Source: an uncultured Clostridia bacterium (GTDB lineage: Bacteria; Bacillota; Clostridia; Oscillospirales; CAG-272). Taken from it: a stretch of 5,511 nt of DNA. Numbering within the stretch: the stretch's first letter is position 1; each line of letters starts with the position of its first letter. The notes beneath the pieces are model-generated. The model worked only from the letters and a program-made list of their open reading frames with translations, ran no database searches and had not been told where the DNA came from. Made by a program: the position numbers and the translations under genes. Positions 4,266-5,511 of the stretch are shown here, piece by piece. The stretch spans positions 1 through 5,511 of the forward strand of contig CALGZV010000095.1 of the NCBI GenBank assembly GCA_937934385.1. Direction: 5' to 3'.

Positions 4266-5511
4266 ATGACCGAACATTCCATTTATAAGGATATAGCCGA
4301 ACGAACAGGCGGAGATATTTATATAGGTGTAGTCGGACCTGTAAGAACAGGTAAATCGACTTTTATAAAACGCTTTATGGAATCTCTTGTTATACCGAAT
4401 ATTGAAAGCGAATATGACCGCGAACGAGCCAAAGATGAGATGCCGCAAAGTGCTGCGGGGCGTACCGTTATGACCACCGAACCGAAATTCATTCCGGACG
4501 AAGCCGTAGGAGTGACAATCGGAGATAACGCACACATGAGAATGCGTATGATCGACTGTGTAGGTTATATAGTTCCCGACGCACTCGGACATATAGAAAA
4601 CGGCGCCCCGAGAATGGTAATGACTCCTTGGTCACCGTCACCGATGCCGTTCGAACAGGCTGCTGAGTACGGTACCAAAAAGGTTATAGACGATCACTCA
4701 ACAATAGGAATACTTGTAACTACAGACGGCTCAATCGGAGACATACCCCGCAGTTCTTACGAGGAAACAGAACGGCGCGTTGTAAACGAACTCAAAGCGC
4801 CGTTCTGTTTCCTCGTAATTCTCAACTCGTCTAATCCCGAAAATGAGGAAACAGTACGCCTTGCATATGAGCTTGAAGAAAGCTATTCGGCACCTGTTGC
4901 CCTGGTAAACTGTCTTGAACTCAACGCAGAGGATATAAGACACATACTTGAGCTTATTCTTCTCGAATTTCCTGTCACCGAAATAGGTATTGAGCTTCCC
5001 GAATGGACACTTGCATTAGACGCAGAACACTGGTTGAATACATCACTCAGAGACGCTGTTATCGAATGTGCCGGCAACATAAAAAAGACCGGAGATGTAT
5101 CGGCGGTATTCTCACAGCTTTATGCCGACGGCAACGTAAAATCGGCTGATCTCAATTCCATAGATCTCGGAAACGGCTCGGCAAAAATAGAGCTTAAGCT
5201 TGCTGACGGACTCTATTATAAAATAATAAGCGAGCTTACCGACCTGGATATCGGAAACGATGAAGAACTTATTTCCACATTGCGCAGTCTTGCTTCTGTA
5301 AAGCAGAAATACGATAAGGTCGCATCTGCTCTCGACGACGTCGCCGAAACAGGTTACGGTATCGTAACTCCTGATATAGACGACCTGCGGCTCGAAGAAC
5401 CGCAGATCATCGAACGTCCCGGCGGATACGGTGTCCGCCTGAGAGCAAGCGCTCCGTCTATACACATGATGAGAGCTGATATAGAAACCGAGATCAATCC
5501 TGTTGTAGGAA
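4266..5511 (+). CDS. spoIVA: SpoIVA, spore coat morphogenetic ATPase (partial, lacks C-terminus)
   Basis: Role: mother-cell protein that coats the forespore surface and polymerises using ATP to form the basement layer on which the spore coat assembles. Seen: 415 residues before the window ends; the B. subtilis protein is about 492, so roughly 77 are missing. Walker A is GPVRTGKST (24-32, Lys30). Then come the conserved MPQSAAGRTVMTTEPKF (59-75), with the Thr pair 70-71 that acts as sensor in this family, and IDCVGY (96-101, Asp97 in the Walker B position). HSTIGILVTTDGSIGD (144-159) and the late motif TGYGIVTPDIDDLRLEEP also match closely. GGAGG at 4254-4258 and a sigma-E-like promoter precede the ATG. 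Odd: residues 178-185 (APFCFLVI) replace the usual GKPF-(I/V)(V/M)(L/V) pattern, look about one residue short, and are encoded by the second arm of a perfect 22-bp inverted repeat. The frame is intact. Confidence 0.97.
   Translation, partial: MTEHSIYKDIAERTGGDIYIGVVGPVRTGKSTFIKRFMESLVIPNIESEYDRERAKDEMPQSAAGRTVMTTEPKFIPDEAVGVTIGDNAHMRMRMIDCVGYIVPDALGHIENGAPRMVMTPWSPSPMPFEQAAEYGTKKVIDDHSTIGILVTTDGSIGDIPRSSYEETERRVVNELKAPFCFLVILNSSNPENEETVRLAYELEESYSAPVALVNCLELNAEDIRHILELILLEFPVTEIGIELPEWTLALDAEHWLNTSLRDAVIECAGNIKKTGDVSAVFSQLYADGNVKSADLNSIDLGNGSAKIELKLADGLYYKIISELTDLDIGNDEELISTLRSLASVKQKYDKVASALDDVAETGYGIVTPDIDDLRLEEPQIIERPGGYGVRLRASAPSIHMMRADIETEINPVVG
4757..4818. repeat. Perfect 22-bp inverted repeat inside spoIVA
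   Basis: Bases 4757-4778 (starting TTACGAGGAAACAG, ending GGCGC) are the exact reverse complement of 4797-4818, with an 18-bp spacer (4779-4796). Pairing stops at both ends (C4756/T4819 and G4779/A4796). The arms are in register with the reading frame, so both strands encode YEETERR followed by APFCFLV. In mRNA this would be a very stable 22-bp stem without a following U-run, so it does not look like a terminator. Confidence 0.95.

Noticed and set aside
3930..4269. Two small frames, one on each strand, between the PQ-loop gene and spoIVA
   Set aside because: Both read through the long terminator palindrome (hence mirror-like DDRKTNVFR and DNRKTFVFR peptides). The plus-strand one also covers the sigma-E-like promoter and overlaps the spoIVA start.
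4757..4818. The spoIVA palindrome as an intrinsic terminator or insertion-sequence end
   Set aside because: No T-run follows the second arm, the coding frame continues with good SpoIVA sequence, and there is no transposase or target duplication.
4731..4943. Minus-strand frame across the spoIVA palindrome containing the same YEETERR and APFCFLV peptides
   Set aside because: The identical peptides follow from the inverted repeat being in register with the frame. The rest of the frame is antisense to spoIVA and has no gene features.

Overview
The window looks like chromosomal DNA of an endospore-forming member of the Clostridia, probably an anaerobe near the Ruminococcaceae/Oscillospiraceae. 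The main evidence is a clear spoIVA gene with a sigma-E-type promoter. Supporting signs are AT-rich intergenic DNA with strong intrinsic terminators, frequent ATA isoleucine and AGA arginine codons, and a TPP-riboswitch/ThiT thiamine uptake unit. The genus cannot be named from this sequence. No tRNA, rRNA, CRISPR array, insertion sequence or phage gene is visible.

Layout, left to right. (1) Bases 1-350, minus strand: the N-terminal half of a HAD-family phosphatase of the phosphoglycolate phosphatase type, cut by the window edge. (2) Bases 441-1350, plus strand: an extended -10 promoter, a complete TPP aptamer, an intrinsic terminator as expression platform, thiT (the S-component of an ECF thiamine transporter), and its own terminator. 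(3) Bases 1403-2717, plus strand: a monocistronic DUF1015 gene with a good sigma-A promoter and a terminator. (4) Bases 2720-4125: a LysR-type regulator on the minus strand, divergent from a 94-residue PQ-loop/SemiSWEET-like membrane protein on the plus strand. Their two promoters physically overlap. A strong terminator closes the PQ-loop unit. (5) Bases 4188-5511, plus strand: a sigma-E-like promoter and spoIVA, the spore coat basement-layer ATPase, which runs off the right edge lacking roughly its last 75-80 codons.

How the genes relate. These are mostly independent single-gene transcription units rather than one pathway. thiT is controlled by thiamine pyrophosphate through its leader RNA. 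The LysR gene and the PQ-loop gene form a classic divergent regulator/target pair. spoIVA belongs to the mother-cell sporulation programme.

The most unusual structure is a perfect 22-bp inverted repeat inside spoIVA (4757-4778 / 4797-4818). Its second arm coincides with a locally abnormal, slightly shortened stretch of an otherwise well conserved protein, which suggests a template-switch mutation. I found no clear evidence of a wholly new multi-gene system.
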